Counted from the stretch's first letter, positions 17,031-25,754 are shown. The stretch: DNA of 43,140 nt from Burkholderiales bacterium (GCA_025363275.1 JANYEE010000140.1:1-43140); one strand, 5' to 3'. Notes: a model not told the origin generated them from the letters alone. Translations and numbers: made by a program.

Positions 17031-18137
17031 TTAGTCCTGGTAGGTCTTGGCTTCCAGGCCCAGTGCGCGGATTTTGATGGCGGCTTGCTCGGCTTGGGCT
17101 TCGGTGGTGAACGGCCCGACACGAATGCGGGTGCGCAGGCCGCGCTGCATTTGCAAGGTGTCAACCCGTGTTGGGAGTTGTGCAGCTTCCAGTTTGGCCT
17201 GCGCGTTTTTCGCATTGGCTGCCTTGGCAAACAATCCCACATTCACACCATAACGGCCCGCCACGGTCACCGGTGCCGATACCGCAGATGCCGGGCGACT
17301 CGTAACTTTAGTGGCGACAGCCGCGGGTGCTACCGGAGTCGATGCGACTGGCTTATCGGCGGCTGCGACTACTGCCGCCGAAGAGGCTGGTGCTGAAGGT
17401 GTTGAAGGGGTTGAAGGTGCTAAAGGTGCTAGGGGTGCTACCGCGCTAGCAGGGGTGGATAGCGGTTTCGGGGCTGCAACCGCCACCGGCGCCGAGGCGG
17501 CTACCCCTGGCATCTCTTTGACTTTGCCGCTGGCCATTTGGGGTGTGGTCGGGGTTACACCCGCCAGCTTGATACCAGCGTGTTGCATCAAGGCGGAGAA
17601 CTGCAGCGCGCTGAGCCCCAAGGCCACTAACAAACCCAGTTGCACCGAGCCCACCGCTATCGCGCGGCGCGGCTGGCTAGACTGACGGGCCAGCGCTGCA
17701 CACGACTGCGCTACCTCGGTATGGGCGGTCAGGGCCACGGCCATGCGCTTGCGGCAGTGGCTGTGGAACCAGACATTGCCCCAAAGCCCCGGAACCAGAA
17801 CAGCAGTGAGAAGCCAGATGAGGAACATGGTGATTTGCCCTGTTTCAGAAAGATCGAAAAACAAACGCCCGATGCCAAATACCAGCAGCATACTGCCCGC
17901 CAGTGCGCCCACATAAGCCAGCGCTGCGCCGCCCATTTTGCGAAACGCCAGCCAGCCCAAGGTCCAAAGTCCAGCGGCCGTATTCCAGTGGGGTTTCCAT
18001 CGACTCGCGCTTTCCCAGGCGGTAAAGAGTGGGAGGTAGTAGCCAGTGCTCACCGGCCCAATTGCAGCGCGGTACAGCGCCGTAGTGAAGTCTTCGTCTT
18101 CGCGGAGTTCACCGGGCTGGGCGGTACTGGGTGGCAT
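17031..18137 (-). CDS. SPOR-domain membrane protein with N-terminal DUF2628-like region
   Basis: The 368-residue protein has three parts. The N-terminal 150 residues contain a cytoplasmic segment and two to three membrane segments (ALAYVGALAGSMLLVFGIG and following), resembling DUF2628. A further hydrophobic segment lies near residue 170. Then a long Ala/Pro/Ser linker (residues about 195-290) contains a short tandem repeat. The C-terminal 75 residues form a SPOR domain (YGVNVGLFAKAANAKNA, RIRVGPFTTEAQAEQAA). SPOR domains bind denuded peptidoglycan, mostly at the division septum. It follows the mltB gene by 28 bases, which fits a wall role. Confidence 0.82.
   Translation of the reverse strand: MPPSTAQPGELREDEDFTTALYRAAIGPVSTGYYLPLFTAWESASRWKPHWNTAAGLWTLGWLAFRKMGGAALAYVGALAGSMLLVFGIGRLFFDLSETGQITMFLIWLLTAVLVPGLWGNVWFHSHCRKRMAVALTAHTEVAQSCAALARQSSQPRRAIAVGSVQLGLLVALGLSALQFSALMQHAGIKLAGVTPTTPQMASGKVKEMPGVAASAPVAVAAPKPLSTPASAVAPLAPLAPSTPSTPSAPASSAAVVAAADKPVASTPVAPAAVATKVTSRPASAVSAPVTVAGRYGVNVGLFAKAANAKNAQAKLEAAQLPTRVDTLQMQRGLRTRIRVGPFTTEAQAEQAAIKIRALGLEAKTYQD
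17389..17442. repeat. 9-base tandem repeat in the SPOR-protein linker
   Basis: Six adjacent 9-base units of the form GGTGCTGAA, GGTGTTGAA, GGGGTTGAA, GGTGCTAAA and so on code on the minus strand for a repeating Leu/Ser-Ala/Thr-Pro triplet in the linker of the SPOR protein. Copy number could vary between strains without breaking the frame. Confidence 0.8.
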
Positions 18138-18165
18138 GTTGAGTCAGTTGGGGACAGAGCAAAGT

Positions 18166-19305
18166 TCACGGGGTGTAACTCTTGGTCTGACCCCCAAGTC
18201 TATTGGCTTGCATGGCGGCCGCTACTTCCTGGCCTAATTCAATGACCGCCATCGCGTAATAACTGCTCCAGTTGTAACGGGTGATGGTGTAGAAGTTAGC
18301 GGTGCCCGCTACGTACTGCGCAGCGGCTGCGCCATTTTGTAATTCCACCAGCGCTAGCAGGCCTGGGTGTAAGAGCGCGTCGGCATCCAGCTCGGCGCCC
18401 TTGTCGGCCATCACGGCTGGGCTGAAGGTAGGCAAGATGTCGGGCGCCATCAACGCCGTCATGTCGAGCTTGGCGGGGTTAAATTGCACTTTGTAGTGCG
18501 TGGGCATGCCACTCTGCCAGCCGTAGGACTTGAAGTAATTGGCCACCGAGCCAATCACATCCGCGGCGCTGTTGAACAGGTCGATGCGGCCATCGCCATC
18601 AAAGTCCACCGCGTACTGGCTCCAGCTCGATGGCATGAACTGCGGTAGTCCCATGGCACCGGCATAGCTGCCGCGCAGGGCTAGCGGGTCGGTGCCAGTG
18701 CGCTCCGTCAATACCAAAAAGGCCTCTAGTTCTGACAAGAAGTAGGCACTGCGTGCCTTGGCGCGTGGGTGGCTTTGCGGAAAGTCAGACGCCAGCGTGG
18801 TGAGCGCGTCCATCACCCGGTAGGTGCCGATCTGCTGGCCGTAAATCGTCTCCACGCCAATGATGCCCACAATGATCTCGGGCGGCACGCCAAATTCTTG
18901 CTGGGCGCGCTGCAGTGCATCGGCATGGGCCAGCCAGAACTTGACCCCGGCGGCGGTGCGGATGGAATCAACAAAGCGGCTGCGGTACACCGCCCAGTTT
19001 TTGGGCATGCCAATGGGGGCGGGTGCCATGGCGCGCACGACAGACGGCATCAAGTGCGCGTGGCCGATGGCCTGACGCACCCAGTCGGCGCTCAAGCCCG
19101 AGCGCTGGGCTATGGCATCTGCGGCTTGCATGGCATCGGCCCGGGTGGCGTACAGCGGGCCGGTAGTTGTTGTAAGTGCTCGAGTTGCCTTAGAAATCGA
19201 CTTTTTAGCGTGTTTTAGGCCGCTGGCCCAGGTGTTTCCTGCCTGAGTAGCTATAAAAAATGTAGCAATGAGGCTAAAGGCCCATCGTTTTGAAGGTCGG
19301 TTCAT
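18166..19305 (-). CDS. mltB: Lytic murein transglycosylase, MltB family
   Basis: The 379-residue product is an MltB-family lytic transglycosylase. GIIGVETIYGQQIGTY holds the catalytic Glu152; GAMGLPQFMPSSW and FDGDGRIDLFNSAADVIGSVANYF follow as usual. It cuts the MurNAc-GlcNAc bond in peptidoglycan with formation of 1,6-anhydroMurNAc. A signal peptide is present, and there is no lipobox Cys, so the protein is periplasmic. Residues about 13-32 of the signal region are encoded by a copy of the local hairpin repeat. The start overlaps the transglutaminase stop by 4 bases (ATGA). Confidence 0.9.
   Translation of the reverse strand: MNRPSKRWAFSLIATFFIATQAGNTWASGLKHAKKSISKATRALTTTTGPLYATRADAMQAADAIAQRSGLSADWVRQAIGHAHLMPSVVRAMAPAPIGMPKNWAVYRSRFVDSIRTAAGVKFWLAHADALQRAQQEFGVPPEIIVGIIGVETIYGQQIGTYRVMDALTTLASDFPQSHPRAKARSAYFLSELEAFLVLTERTGTDPLALRGSYAGAMGLPQFMPSSWSQYAVDFDGDGRIDLFNSAADVIGSVANYFKSYGWQSGMPTHYKVQFNPAKLDMTALMAPDILPTFSPAVMADKGAELDADALLHPGLLALVELQNGAAAAQYVAGTANFYTITRYNWSSYYAMAVIELGQEVAAAMQANRLGGQTKSYTP
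19211..19266 (-). repeat. Hairpin repeat copy inside the mltB signal-peptide codons
   Basis: On the minus strand this reads GCTACATTTTTTATAGC, then CTCAGGCAGGAAACACCTGGG and CC..GGCCTAAAA, the same order of parts as the intergenic copies at 29424, 36552 and 42993. It is in frame in mltB and codes for IATFFIATQAGNTWASGLK. Confidence 0.8.
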
Positions 19306-21341
19306 GGGTGCAGATTGTCGGGCCAGGGCAGGCGGCGAAACGCACGCTGCAGGCTGGTGAAAGATTCAACGTTTGGTTGGCCCGCATAACGCCAGGCCTC
19401 CAGGCGCAGTAGCCAGTCGGTCAGTGGCGCGGCGGTGGTTTCGGGCAAGCGCTGGCGCAGCAGGTCCGCTATCTGGCGCGGTGGTGTGTTCTCCGGCAGT
19501 GTCAGCCCGACGCGCGCCAATCGGGCTTGAGCTCGGTGCAGCAGGCGCAGCCAGGGGTCCTGGCGGTGGCGCTCCCACAGCGTCCAGGCGGCGCCCACCA
19601 GGCTCACCGCCACAATGATGCCAATCAGCACATAGCTCAGGTCTTCCCAGCTGGGCGACTCAAAACCGATGTTGCGCAGCAAATCGAGCTGTTTGCTCTG
19701 CGAGTAGTTCAACACCCACTGGTTCCAGCGGTTGTTGGCCGCATCCCAGAAGGCGCGCAGGTTCAAGGCCACTTGTGGACTCAAAGCGCCGGCCAGCACT
19801 TGGGTGACCGCATTGCGTGGCGCCTGCAGGCGCTGGAAGCTACCGGTGCGCCCCGGTGATACGGCCGAGGTCGGGTCCACCCGAACCCAGCCGCGGCCTG
19901 CATACCAGACCTCGGTCCAGGCGTGGGCATCGCTTTGGCGCACGGTCCAGTAGCCGTCGACACTATTGACCTCGCCGCCCTGGTAACCCGTGACGACGCG
20001 GGCCGGAATGTCCAGCGCCCGCATAAGCAGTACAAAGGACGAGGCGATGTGTTCGCAAAAACCTTCCTTTTTGTCGAACCAGAATTCATCGGCCGAGTGC
20101 GTGCCATAAACGCCAGGCTCCAGCGTATAGGTGTAGCCACCGGTGCGCAGCCTCTGCAGCACGGCAGCCACCAGTGCTGCCGCGTCTGCTGTAGCCAGCG
20201 CTGGGTCGCGGCGCATGTCGGCGGCGAGCTGCAGCGTGCGCGGATTGAAGGTGGGCGGCAGGTCAATGAAATCCTGTAACCCCGTGTTGAGCCGCGTGGG
20301 ACCATGGGTGAAGCTGGTGTAGCTTTGCACGTTGTAGCGCACCAGGTCGGTTAGCGGCTTGTCGACGACCCACTGAAGATCAGCATTCATGTACGGTGTG
20401 TAGCCCACGATGCCGGGGGCTTCGGGCGTTGCGTCTAGCACCAGCATCCAGGGGCGGTTATTGCCCTCCAGCGTTACCTGGTATTTGACCGGATCACCCT
20501 GCACCTGCAGATTGGGGCCAAGCTGCAAGCGCTGCGGAAAATTGGAGCGCAGCGGTAACCACTCGCGTCCGGTGAAGGTAGACAACACGGGCCCGCGGAA
20601 ATACAGCTCACGCTGGGGCGGTGGGCGTCCTTCAAATCGCACGCGTAGCGCAATGCTTTCGTCTAGTGCCAATGTTGCCATTGTGCCCACCTGCATGGTG
20701 GCGGACAAACCACTGCGTCCGGCCATGGCGTCAGAGGGCACGCCCCATAGCGGCGCCACGCGTGGGAACAGTGCAAACAGCACCACCATGATAGGCGCGC
20801 CTAGCAAGCACATCCAGCCCGCGGTGACTGCCGCCACGCGCAGCGGGGGCTTACCTACCGGCATATGGCTACTCACTAGCGCGGTGAGTAGCCCCATCAG
20901 CCCGATCAGCATGGACACGGCCAGCAGCAGGCTCTGTGAGAAAAAGAAGTTAGAGAGCAGCGTGAAAAAGCCCAGAAAGAACACCACAAAGGCATCGCGC
21001 TGGGCGCGTAGCTCCAGGGTCTTCAGGGCCAGAAGCACCACGATGAACGTGACACCCGCATCGCGCCCCAACAGCGTACGGTAGGTGAAGTATGTGCCGC
21101 CCATGGCCAAGCCCAACAGCACCACCAGCCACCAGCGTGAGGGCAGGCTCTGGCTGCGCAGGGCAATAGCACCGCGCCACAACAAAATAGCTGCCGCCAT
21201 GGCGCTGCACCACACCGGCAGGCGGCCCACCTGGGGCAAGATAAGCCAGGCAATCACCAGCAATAGAAACAGCGTGTCGCGGGCTTCTCGCGGCAAATGC
21301 GTCAGGCGCTGCAGCAGGCCGGGCGTGGTGATCTCTTTCAC
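19302..21341 (-). CDS. TgpA-like membrane transglutaminase (DUF3488, transglutaminase core, DUF4129)
   Basis: The 679-residue product has an N-terminal block of about six membrane segments (DUF3488), then a periplasmic transglutaminase-like domain. The Cys-His-Asp triad is seen in EGFCEHIASSFVLLMRAL, SDAHAWTEVW and VRVDPTSAV (about residues 428, 472 and 487). One more membrane segment (YVLIGIIVAVSLVGAAW) and a short cytoplasmic tail follow. TgpA is essential in Pseudomonas aeruginosa and is thought to act on the cell envelope. GTG 21341 is chosen for its 4-base GTGA overlap with the DUF58 stop; ATG 21368, nine codons upstream, is possible. It follows moxR and DUF58 in the usual order. Confidence 0.9.
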   Translation of the reverse strand: MKEITTPGLLQRLTHLPREARDTLFLLLVIAWLILPQVGRLPVWCSAMAAAILLWRGAIALRSQSLPSRWWLVVLLGLAMGGTYFTYRTLLGRDAGVTFIVVLLALKTLELRAQRDAFVVFFLGFFTLLSNFFFSQSLLLAVSMLIGLMGLLTALVSSHMPVGKPPLRVAAVTAGWMCLLGAPIMVVLFALFPRVAPLWGVPSDAMAGRSGLSATMQVGTMATLALDESIALRVRFEGRPPPQRELYFRGPVLSTFTGREWLPLRSNFPQRLQLGPNLQVQGDPVKYQVTLEGNNRPWMLVLDATPEAPGIVGYTPYMNADLQWVVDKPLTDLVRYNVQSYTSFTHGPTRLNTGLQDFIDLPPTFNPRTLQLAADMRRDPALATADAAALVAAVLQRLRTGGYTYTLEPGVYGTHSADEFWFDKKEGFCEHIASSFVLLMRALDIPARVVTGYQGGEVNSVDGYWTVRQSDAHAWTEVWYAGRGWVRVDPTSAVSPGRTGSFQRLQAPRNAVTQVLAGALSPQVALNLRAFWDAANNRWNQWVLNYSQSKQLDLLRNIGFESPSWEDLSYVLIGIIVAVSLVGAAWTLWERHRQDPWLRLLHRAQARLARVGLTLPENTPPRQIADLLRQRLPETTAAPLTDWLLRLEAWRYAGQPNVESFTSLQRAFRRLPWPDNLHP

Positions 21342-22396
21342 GGATGCACCGCCAGCGCCATCAGACATTTTTGTTGGTGGGTAGGGCCACAACCCGGAAC
21401 AATCTCTTGGCTGGGTAAGCGCAGGCCGTATTGCAAGCCCTGTTTCTCGGCCAGCAGCACCCAAGCGCACAGGCGCGACAGGCCAGCCTCTACATGGCTG
21501 CGTGCGCCGCCCAGGCCCGTGTGCGCCAGGTCCAGCCACAGCTCAAAACGCTGTACTTGCTGGGCATCACGGCTTACTAGCTCGTCTGACTTTGCGGCCT
21601 TTTTCCAGACCACCAGTTTGAGCGGGTCGCCCCGACGGTAGGCGCGCACACCATCAAACTCGCCAGTCGTTTGCTGGTGCACCGCCACGCTGCCGCCCGC
21701 ACGCGGTTCGCCGGGGGGAAGTGGCGGTGGGTGCAGTTCGGGCGCGGGGTAGACCAGCACGCTGGCGGCAGGCCGCCACACCGTCCAGACCCGAAACGTG
21801 CCCAAAGGAAAGTGCGTTTGTGCGGTGAGGGTGGGCAGGCGGTGCAGGCCGCGTTGCGGTGGGCTAAAGCCCACTTGCACCTTGCTGGCACCCTGGGCGG
21901 GCACATCGGTCCAGCTCCAATGGTTGGTGCCCAGCACCGCCAGGCCAATACCGTAGCGTACGGATGTGCGCTGACTCAGCACATTGATGGCAATTGTGAC
22001 GCTGGCCCCCGCAAACTGTGCCTCGGGTGCTATCAAAGTCATAGTGATGCCGCGCAGGTTGCTGTGGCACACGTGCATGCCCACCAGCGCGCTGCCGGCT
22101 AGCAAAAAGGTGAGTACGTAGCCCAGATTAAGCTGGTAATTGATGGATGCAACAAGCAACACCCCTAGCGTCATCGCCAGCATGATGCCGGGGCGCGTAG
22201 GTAGGATGTAGACGTTGCGCTGCGTGAGAAAGGTTTGGTCCTGCAGCTTGAGCCGCGATTCAAACCACCGCTGGAATCGCTGACGCAGCAAGGTGAGGGG
22301 ATTCCAAGTCAGTGCACCCGTGGAACCGGCTTCGCCGGGCCACTGGGTGCGCCCCCTTGAGGGGGGAGCGCCGGAGGCGCTTCGGGGGGGAGTCAT
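21338..22396 (-). CDS. DUF58 domain protein
   Basis: The 352-residue product has two adjacent membrane segments (PTRPGIMLAMTLGVLLVASI, LGYVLTFLLAGSALVGM) and a C-terminal DUF58 region with FDGVRAYRRGDPLKLVVWKKAAK. DUF58 proteins are partners of MoxR-family AAA ATPases and are structurally close to von Willebrand A domains; the biochemical role is unclear. ATG 22396 lies 2 bases after the moxR stop and is the only ATG that fits. The first 20 codons (MTPPRSASGAPPSRGRTQW) come from a GC-rich palindromic repeat, so the N-terminus is probably not conserved and a later non-ATG start is possible. Confidence 0.88.
   Translation of the reverse strand: MTPPRSASGAPPSRGRTQWPGEAGSTGALTWNPLTLLRQRFQRWFESRLKLQDQTFLTQRNVYILPTRPGIMLAMTLGVLLVASINYQLNLGYVLTFLLAGSALVGMHVCHSNLRGITMTLIAPEAQFAGASVTIAINVLSQRTSVRYGIGLAVLGTNHWSWTDVPAQGASKVQVGFSPPQRGLHRLPTLTAQTHFPLGTFRVWTVWRPAASVLVYPAPELHPPPLPPGEPRAGGSVAVHQQTTGEFDGVRAYRRGDPLKLVVWKKAAKSDELVSRDAQQVQRFELWLDLAHTGLGGARSHVEAGLSRLCAWVLLAEKQGLQYGLRLPSQEIVPGCGPTHQQKCLMALAVHP
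22343..22390. repeat. GC-rich palindromic repeat at the DUF58 5' end
   Basis: Two hairpins lie side by side: GCGCCCCCTTGAGGGGGG, and GCGCCGGAGGCGC followed by TTCGGGGGGG. From memory, elements of this CCCCCTTGAGGGGG/AGCGCCGnAGGCGCT type are dispersed in Comamonadaceae genomes. This copy is within the predicted coding start of the DUF58 gene. Confidence 0.6.
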
Positions 22397-22398
22397 AC

Positions 22399-23319
22399 CT
22401 AGGGCAAGGGAACGGCGGCCAACATCGCGCGCACCTGTTCGGCGGCACCCCGGCCCGAGTCGCCCACGGGAATCATGCGGTGTGCCGTCGCCTGCGGCAA
22501 GATGGCCTGCACATCGTCGGGGGCGACATAGTCGCGTCCGCTCAGCAGCGCTTGCGCCTTGGCCGCACGGATAACGGCAATACCGGCGCGGGGCGATAGC
22601 CCCTGAACAAACCATTGCCCAGAGCGGGTGGCGGCAATCAGATCTTGCACGTAGTCCAGCAGCGGGTCGGCCGCATGCACAGCCAGCACCAGTCGCTGAA
22701 GTTCATGCAGTTCGTCCAGCGTCAGCAGGCTGGGCAGTTTGTCCACCACGTCACGGCGGTCTTCGCCCGATAACAAAGCGCGCTCCGCGGCGCGGTCTGG
22801 GTAGCCCAAAGAGATGCGCATTAAAAAGCGATCTAACTGTGACTCGGGCAGCGCGTAGGTGCCAATCTGGTCCAAGGGGTTTTGCGTGGCGATCACAAAA
22901 AAAGGGTGGGGCAGGGCGCGAGTCTCGCCCTCCACAGTGACTTGTTTTTCCTCCATGGCTTCCAGCAACGCACTCTGCGTCTTGGGGCTGGCGCGGTTGA
23001 TCTCATCGGCCAACAACACCTGGGCAAAAATCGGGCCGGGGTGGAATACAAAGGCCTCTTTGCCGCGCTCGTAGACGGACACCCCGGACAGATCGCTGGG
23101 CATCAAATCGGAAGTGAATTGCACGCGAGAAAACTGCAAGCCAAAGGTACGGGACAGCGCATGGGCCAGGGTCGTTTTTCCGACCCCCGGCACATCGTCT
23201 ATCAGCAGGTGGCCACCGGCTAGCAAGCACGCTACACAGTCTTGTATCTGGGCCGGCTTGCCGACGATCACCGTGTTAAGCTGTTCCAGTAATGATTTGA
23301 GCTTGTGTTGTGCGTTCAT
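22399..23319 (-). CDS. moxR: MoxR-family AAA+ ATPase
   Basis: The 306-residue ATPase shows Walker A in DVPGVGKTTLAHAL (residues 42-55), Walker B in VLLADEINRASPKTQSALLEAMEE, sensor I in FFVIATQNPLDQIGTYALPE and the arginine-bearing ESQLDRFLMRI. MoxR ATPases act as chaperone-like partners of von Willebrand A or DUF58 proteins. Here it heads a block with DUF58, tgpA, mltB and SPOR genes, with gaps or overlaps under 30 bases, so it probably assists envelope proteins. Its start is 41 bases from the divergent hydrolase gene, which gives a very compact bidirectional promoter region. Confidence 0.93.
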   Translation of the reverse strand: MNAQHKLKSLLEQLNTVIVGKPAQIQDCVACLLAGGHLLIDDVPGVGKTTLAHALSRTFGLQFSRVQFTSDLMPSDLSGVSVYERGKEAFVFHPGPIFAQVLLADEINRASPKTQSALLEAMEEKQVTVEGETRALPHPFFVIATQNPLDQIGTYALPESQLDRFLMRISLGYPDRAAERALLSGEDRRDVVDKLPSLLTLDELHELQRLVLAVHAADPLLDYVQDLIAATRSGQWFVQGLSPRAGIAVIRAAKAQALLSGRDYVAPDDVQAILPQATAHRMIPVGDSGRGAAEQVRAMLAAVPLP

Positions 23320-23360
23320 GGCATGACGTTAACCGAAAATTTTGAATAACGAGTGCTTTG

Positions 23361-24314
23361 GTGAAGAAGACCGGATACTTTAGCCACCCCGATTGCCGCA
23401 AGCACGACATGGGCGAAGGACACCCTGAGTGCCCAGAGCGCTTGGATGTCATTGAGGACCGTTTGCTCATCACTGGCGTGGGTGATGCATTGGATCGCCG
23501 AGAAGCGCCGCAAGCTTCCCTTTCTGATTTGGGGCTGGCGCACGGTCGCATGCACATTGCGTCGATTCGTGGCCTGACTGATGGACTGTGTGATGACGTG
23601 AATGCCGGTGGCCCCACGCATGCCCAGATCGACCCCGACACTTGCATCAATGTCTACTCTTGGAACGCTGCGTTGCGCGCTGCGGGGGCCGCGCTGGCTG
23701 CGACCGATGCGGTGATCGCCGGCGAGCTGGCCAACGCCTTTTGCGCGGTGCGCCCGCCCGGTCACCATGCTTGCCGAGACCAGTCCATGGGTTTTTGCCT
23801 GTTTAATAATGTGGCTGTTGCGGCGCGCTATGCGCTGGAGCGCCATGGCCTCAAGCGCGTGGCGATTGTGGACTTTGATGTGCACCACGGTAACGGCACT
23901 GAAAATATCGTCGCGGGTGATCAGCGCATCCTTATGGTGAGTTTCTTTCAGCACCCGTTTTACCCCGAAGGCGGTAGCCATTCCAACGCCAGTAATTTGG
24001 TCAACCTGCCGGTACCCGCCTATACCAAGGGGCCGCAAATACGCGAGCTGGTCACCTCCCAGTGGTTGCCACGTCTGGAGGCCTACCGGCCCGAGATGAT
24101 TTTTATCAGCGCCGGTTTTGATGCCCACCGCGACGACGATCTGGGCCAGATGGGCCTGTTGGAATCGGATTTCGCGTGGATGACTGAACGTATCAAAACG
24201 GTTGCGGACCGCCACGCCCACGGGCGCATTGTGTCTTGCCTGGAAGGTGGCTATAACCTCGACGCGCTGGCTCGCAGTGTGGAAGCGCATGTGCGTGTGC
24301 TGGCAGATTTATAG
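23361..24314 (+). CDS. Histone deacetylase family (HDAH-type) amidohydrolase
   Basis: The 317-residue product belongs to the arginase/deacetylase superfamily. RPPGHHACRDQSMGFCLFNN holds the His135-His136 pair, VDFDVHHGNGT (Asp171 to His176) and FISAGFDAHRDDDLG give the zinc ligands, and CLEGGYNLDAL closes the site. Bacterial members deacetylate small acetylated amines (for example polyamines or acetoin-related substrates) or proteins; the substrate is not clear. The start is taken as GTG 23361; TTG one codon upstream is possible. The MscS gene follows after 4 bases, so the two are co-transcribed, with no obvious functional link. Confidence 0.92.
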   Translation: MKKTGYFSHPDCRKHDMGEGHPECPERLDVIEDRLLITGVGDALDRREAPQASLSDLGLAHGRMHIASIRGLTDGLCDDVNAGGPTHAQIDPDTCINVYSWNAALRAAGAALAATDAVIAGELANAFCAVRPPGHHACRDQSMGFCLFNNVAVAARYALERHGLKRVAIVDFDVHHGNGTENIVAGDQRILMVSFFQHPFYPEGGSHSNASNLVNLPVPAYTKGPQIRELVTSQWLPRLEAYRPEMIFISAGFDAHRDDDLGQMGLLESDFAWMTERIKTVADRHAHGRIVSCLEGGYNLDALARSVEAHVRVLADL

Positions 24315-24318
24315 ACCT

Positions 24319-25587
24319 ATGCGAACTCCGACTCCGCAACCTATTGACGACCTGGACGCCTGGATGGCGGCCTTTGGCAAACCGACGGTGCTGATCGAGG
24401 TGTTGCTACTGATGGTGTGCGGTGCGTTGGCTTGGGCGCTAGTTGCCGGGATCCGCCGCGTCTTTACCAGCCTGGATGAACGCTCCATTTGGTTTGGCCG
24501 GCGCAATGTGGACGGCGTGTTGTTCCCGGCAATTCTGCTGTGCTTTGCCTATGCCTGCCTGGAAGTAGCCGATATTTACATGCCTGTGGCGGTGCTCAAG
24601 CTGGCTATTCCTATCCTGATCTCGTTGGTGGTCATTCGGGTGGGCGTCAAGGTGCTGCAGGCCGCCTTTGCGCAGGCCCGCTGGGCGCGGGTGCTGGAGA
24701 CTACTATCTCGTGGTTTGCCTGGCTGATGGTGGTGCTGTGGGTGAGTGGCTTGCTACCCGTTGTCCTCAATGAGCTGGACCAAATTACCTGGAAGGTCGG
24801 TGGCTCTACACTGTCGGTGCGCACCATGATTGAGGGGGTGCTTACCGGCGGTGCGGTGTTGATCTTCACACTGTGGATATCCGCGGCGATTGAGAGTCGG
24901 CTGCTCAGCACGGCCACTGGCGGCGAGTTGTCGCTGCGCAAAGCCATTAGCAATGCGGCGCGCGCGATGCTTATATTTGTTGGAATGATGGTGGCCTTGT
25001 CCGTGGTCGGCATTGACCTGACAGCCCTGTCGGTATTGGGCGGAGCCATTGGCGTGGGTATTGGCTTCGGTCTGCAGAAGCTGGCGGCCAACTATGTCTC
25101 TGGTTTTGTCATTTTGGCCGAGCAGAGCATGCGCATTGGCGATAGCGTGCGGGTCGACAATTTTGAGGGTGTCATTACCCAGATCAATGCGCGCTACACC
25201 GTAGTGCGCTCCCTGGCTGGGCGCGAATCCATCGTGCCCAATGAAATGCTGATCACCAATCGGGTAGAAAACCTCTCGCTGGTGGACTCCAAGGTCAATT
25301 TAAGCACCGTGATCTCAGTGGGCTACGACAGCGATGTGGAGCAAGTGACGGCGCTGCTGGTGCAGGCCGCCGCAGCGCAAACCCGCGTCTTGGTGGATCC
25401 ACCGCCCGCAGCACACCTGTCAGCGTTTGGCGCGGACGGATTGGAATTCACGCTCGGTTATTGGGTGACCGATCCCGAGAACGGCGCCCTGAATCTGCGC
25501 TCGGCGATCAACAAGGCCATCCTGGCTTCCTTACGACAGCATGGTATCGAAATCCCCTACCCGCAGCGGGTCGTGCACAACCGCTGA
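24319..25587 (+). CDS. MscS-family mechanosensitive channel
   Basis: The 422-residue membrane protein has about five N-terminal membrane segments. The MscS pore and beta domain follow: LSVLGGAIGVGIGFGLQKLAANYVSG (given here as the TM3-like glycine-rich helix), FVILAEQSMRIGDSVRV, and RSLAGRESIVPNEMLI with ENLSLVD. The C-terminal alpha/beta vestibule ends PYPQRVVHNR. The family releases solutes under osmotic downshock. The length exceeds that of the small E. coli MscS (286 residues), owing to extra N-terminal helices. ATG 24319 is preceded by the end of the hydrolase gene, 4 bases away. No terminator is seen downstream. Confidence 0.92.
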   Translation: MRTPTPQPIDDLDAWMAAFGKPTVLIEVLLLMVCGALAWALVAGIRRVFTSLDERSIWFGRRNVDGVLFPAILLCFAYACLEVADIYMPVAVLKLAIPILISLVVIRVGVKVLQAAFAQARWARVLETTISWFAWLMVVLWVSGLLPVVLNELDQITWKVGGSTLSVRTMIEGVLTGGAVLIFTLWISAAIESRLLSTATGGELSLRKAISNAARAMLIFVGMMVALSVVGIDLTALSVLGGAIGVGIGFGLQKLAANYVSGFVILAEQSMRIGDSVRVDNFEGVITQINARYTVVRSLAGRESIVPNEMLITNRVENLSLVDSKVNLSTVISVGYDSDVEQVTALLVQAAAAQTRVLVDPPPAAHLSAFGADGLEFTLGYWVTDPENGALNLRSAINKAILASLRQHGIEIPYPQRVVHNR

Positions 25588-25655
25588 TCTGCGGCAGTTG
25601 AAGTATTGCCCCTATTTTTAGTTACTTAAGCGCCCGAAGGTTGTGACCGCTTCGT

Positions 25656-25683
25656 TATAATCATAAAAAAGCACGACCGTTCT
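25656..25683 (+). promoter_or_regulatory. Probable etf promoter with an overlapping operator-like dyad
   Basis: A consensus -10 box, TATAAT (25656-25661), lies about 150 bases before etfB; no good -35 is seen at the right distance. Just downstream, around the expected start site, is AGCACGACCGTTCT (25670-25683), an imperfect dyad of the type bound by TetR-family regulators. A repressor of fatty-acid genes (FadP or PsrA-like) is a possible binder; this is inferred from the neighbouring genes. Confidence 0.5.
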
Positions 25684-25754
25684 ATTTTCTGGGGTCGCTT
25701 TAGCAACTGCCCCTTGAACAGGGTCGGAAAGCCGGGCGACATAGAATCAATAGA

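Noticed and set aside
19302-21539. Upstream extension of the transglutaminase gene to 21539
   Set aside because: The extra residues are the DUF58 3' codons in another frame and have no conserved character.
22024-22045. GCTATCAAAGTCATAGTG inside DUF58 resembling the first repeat hairpin
   Set aside because: The CCTGGG arm is absent and the codons fit a normal DUF58 protein; chance is sufficient.
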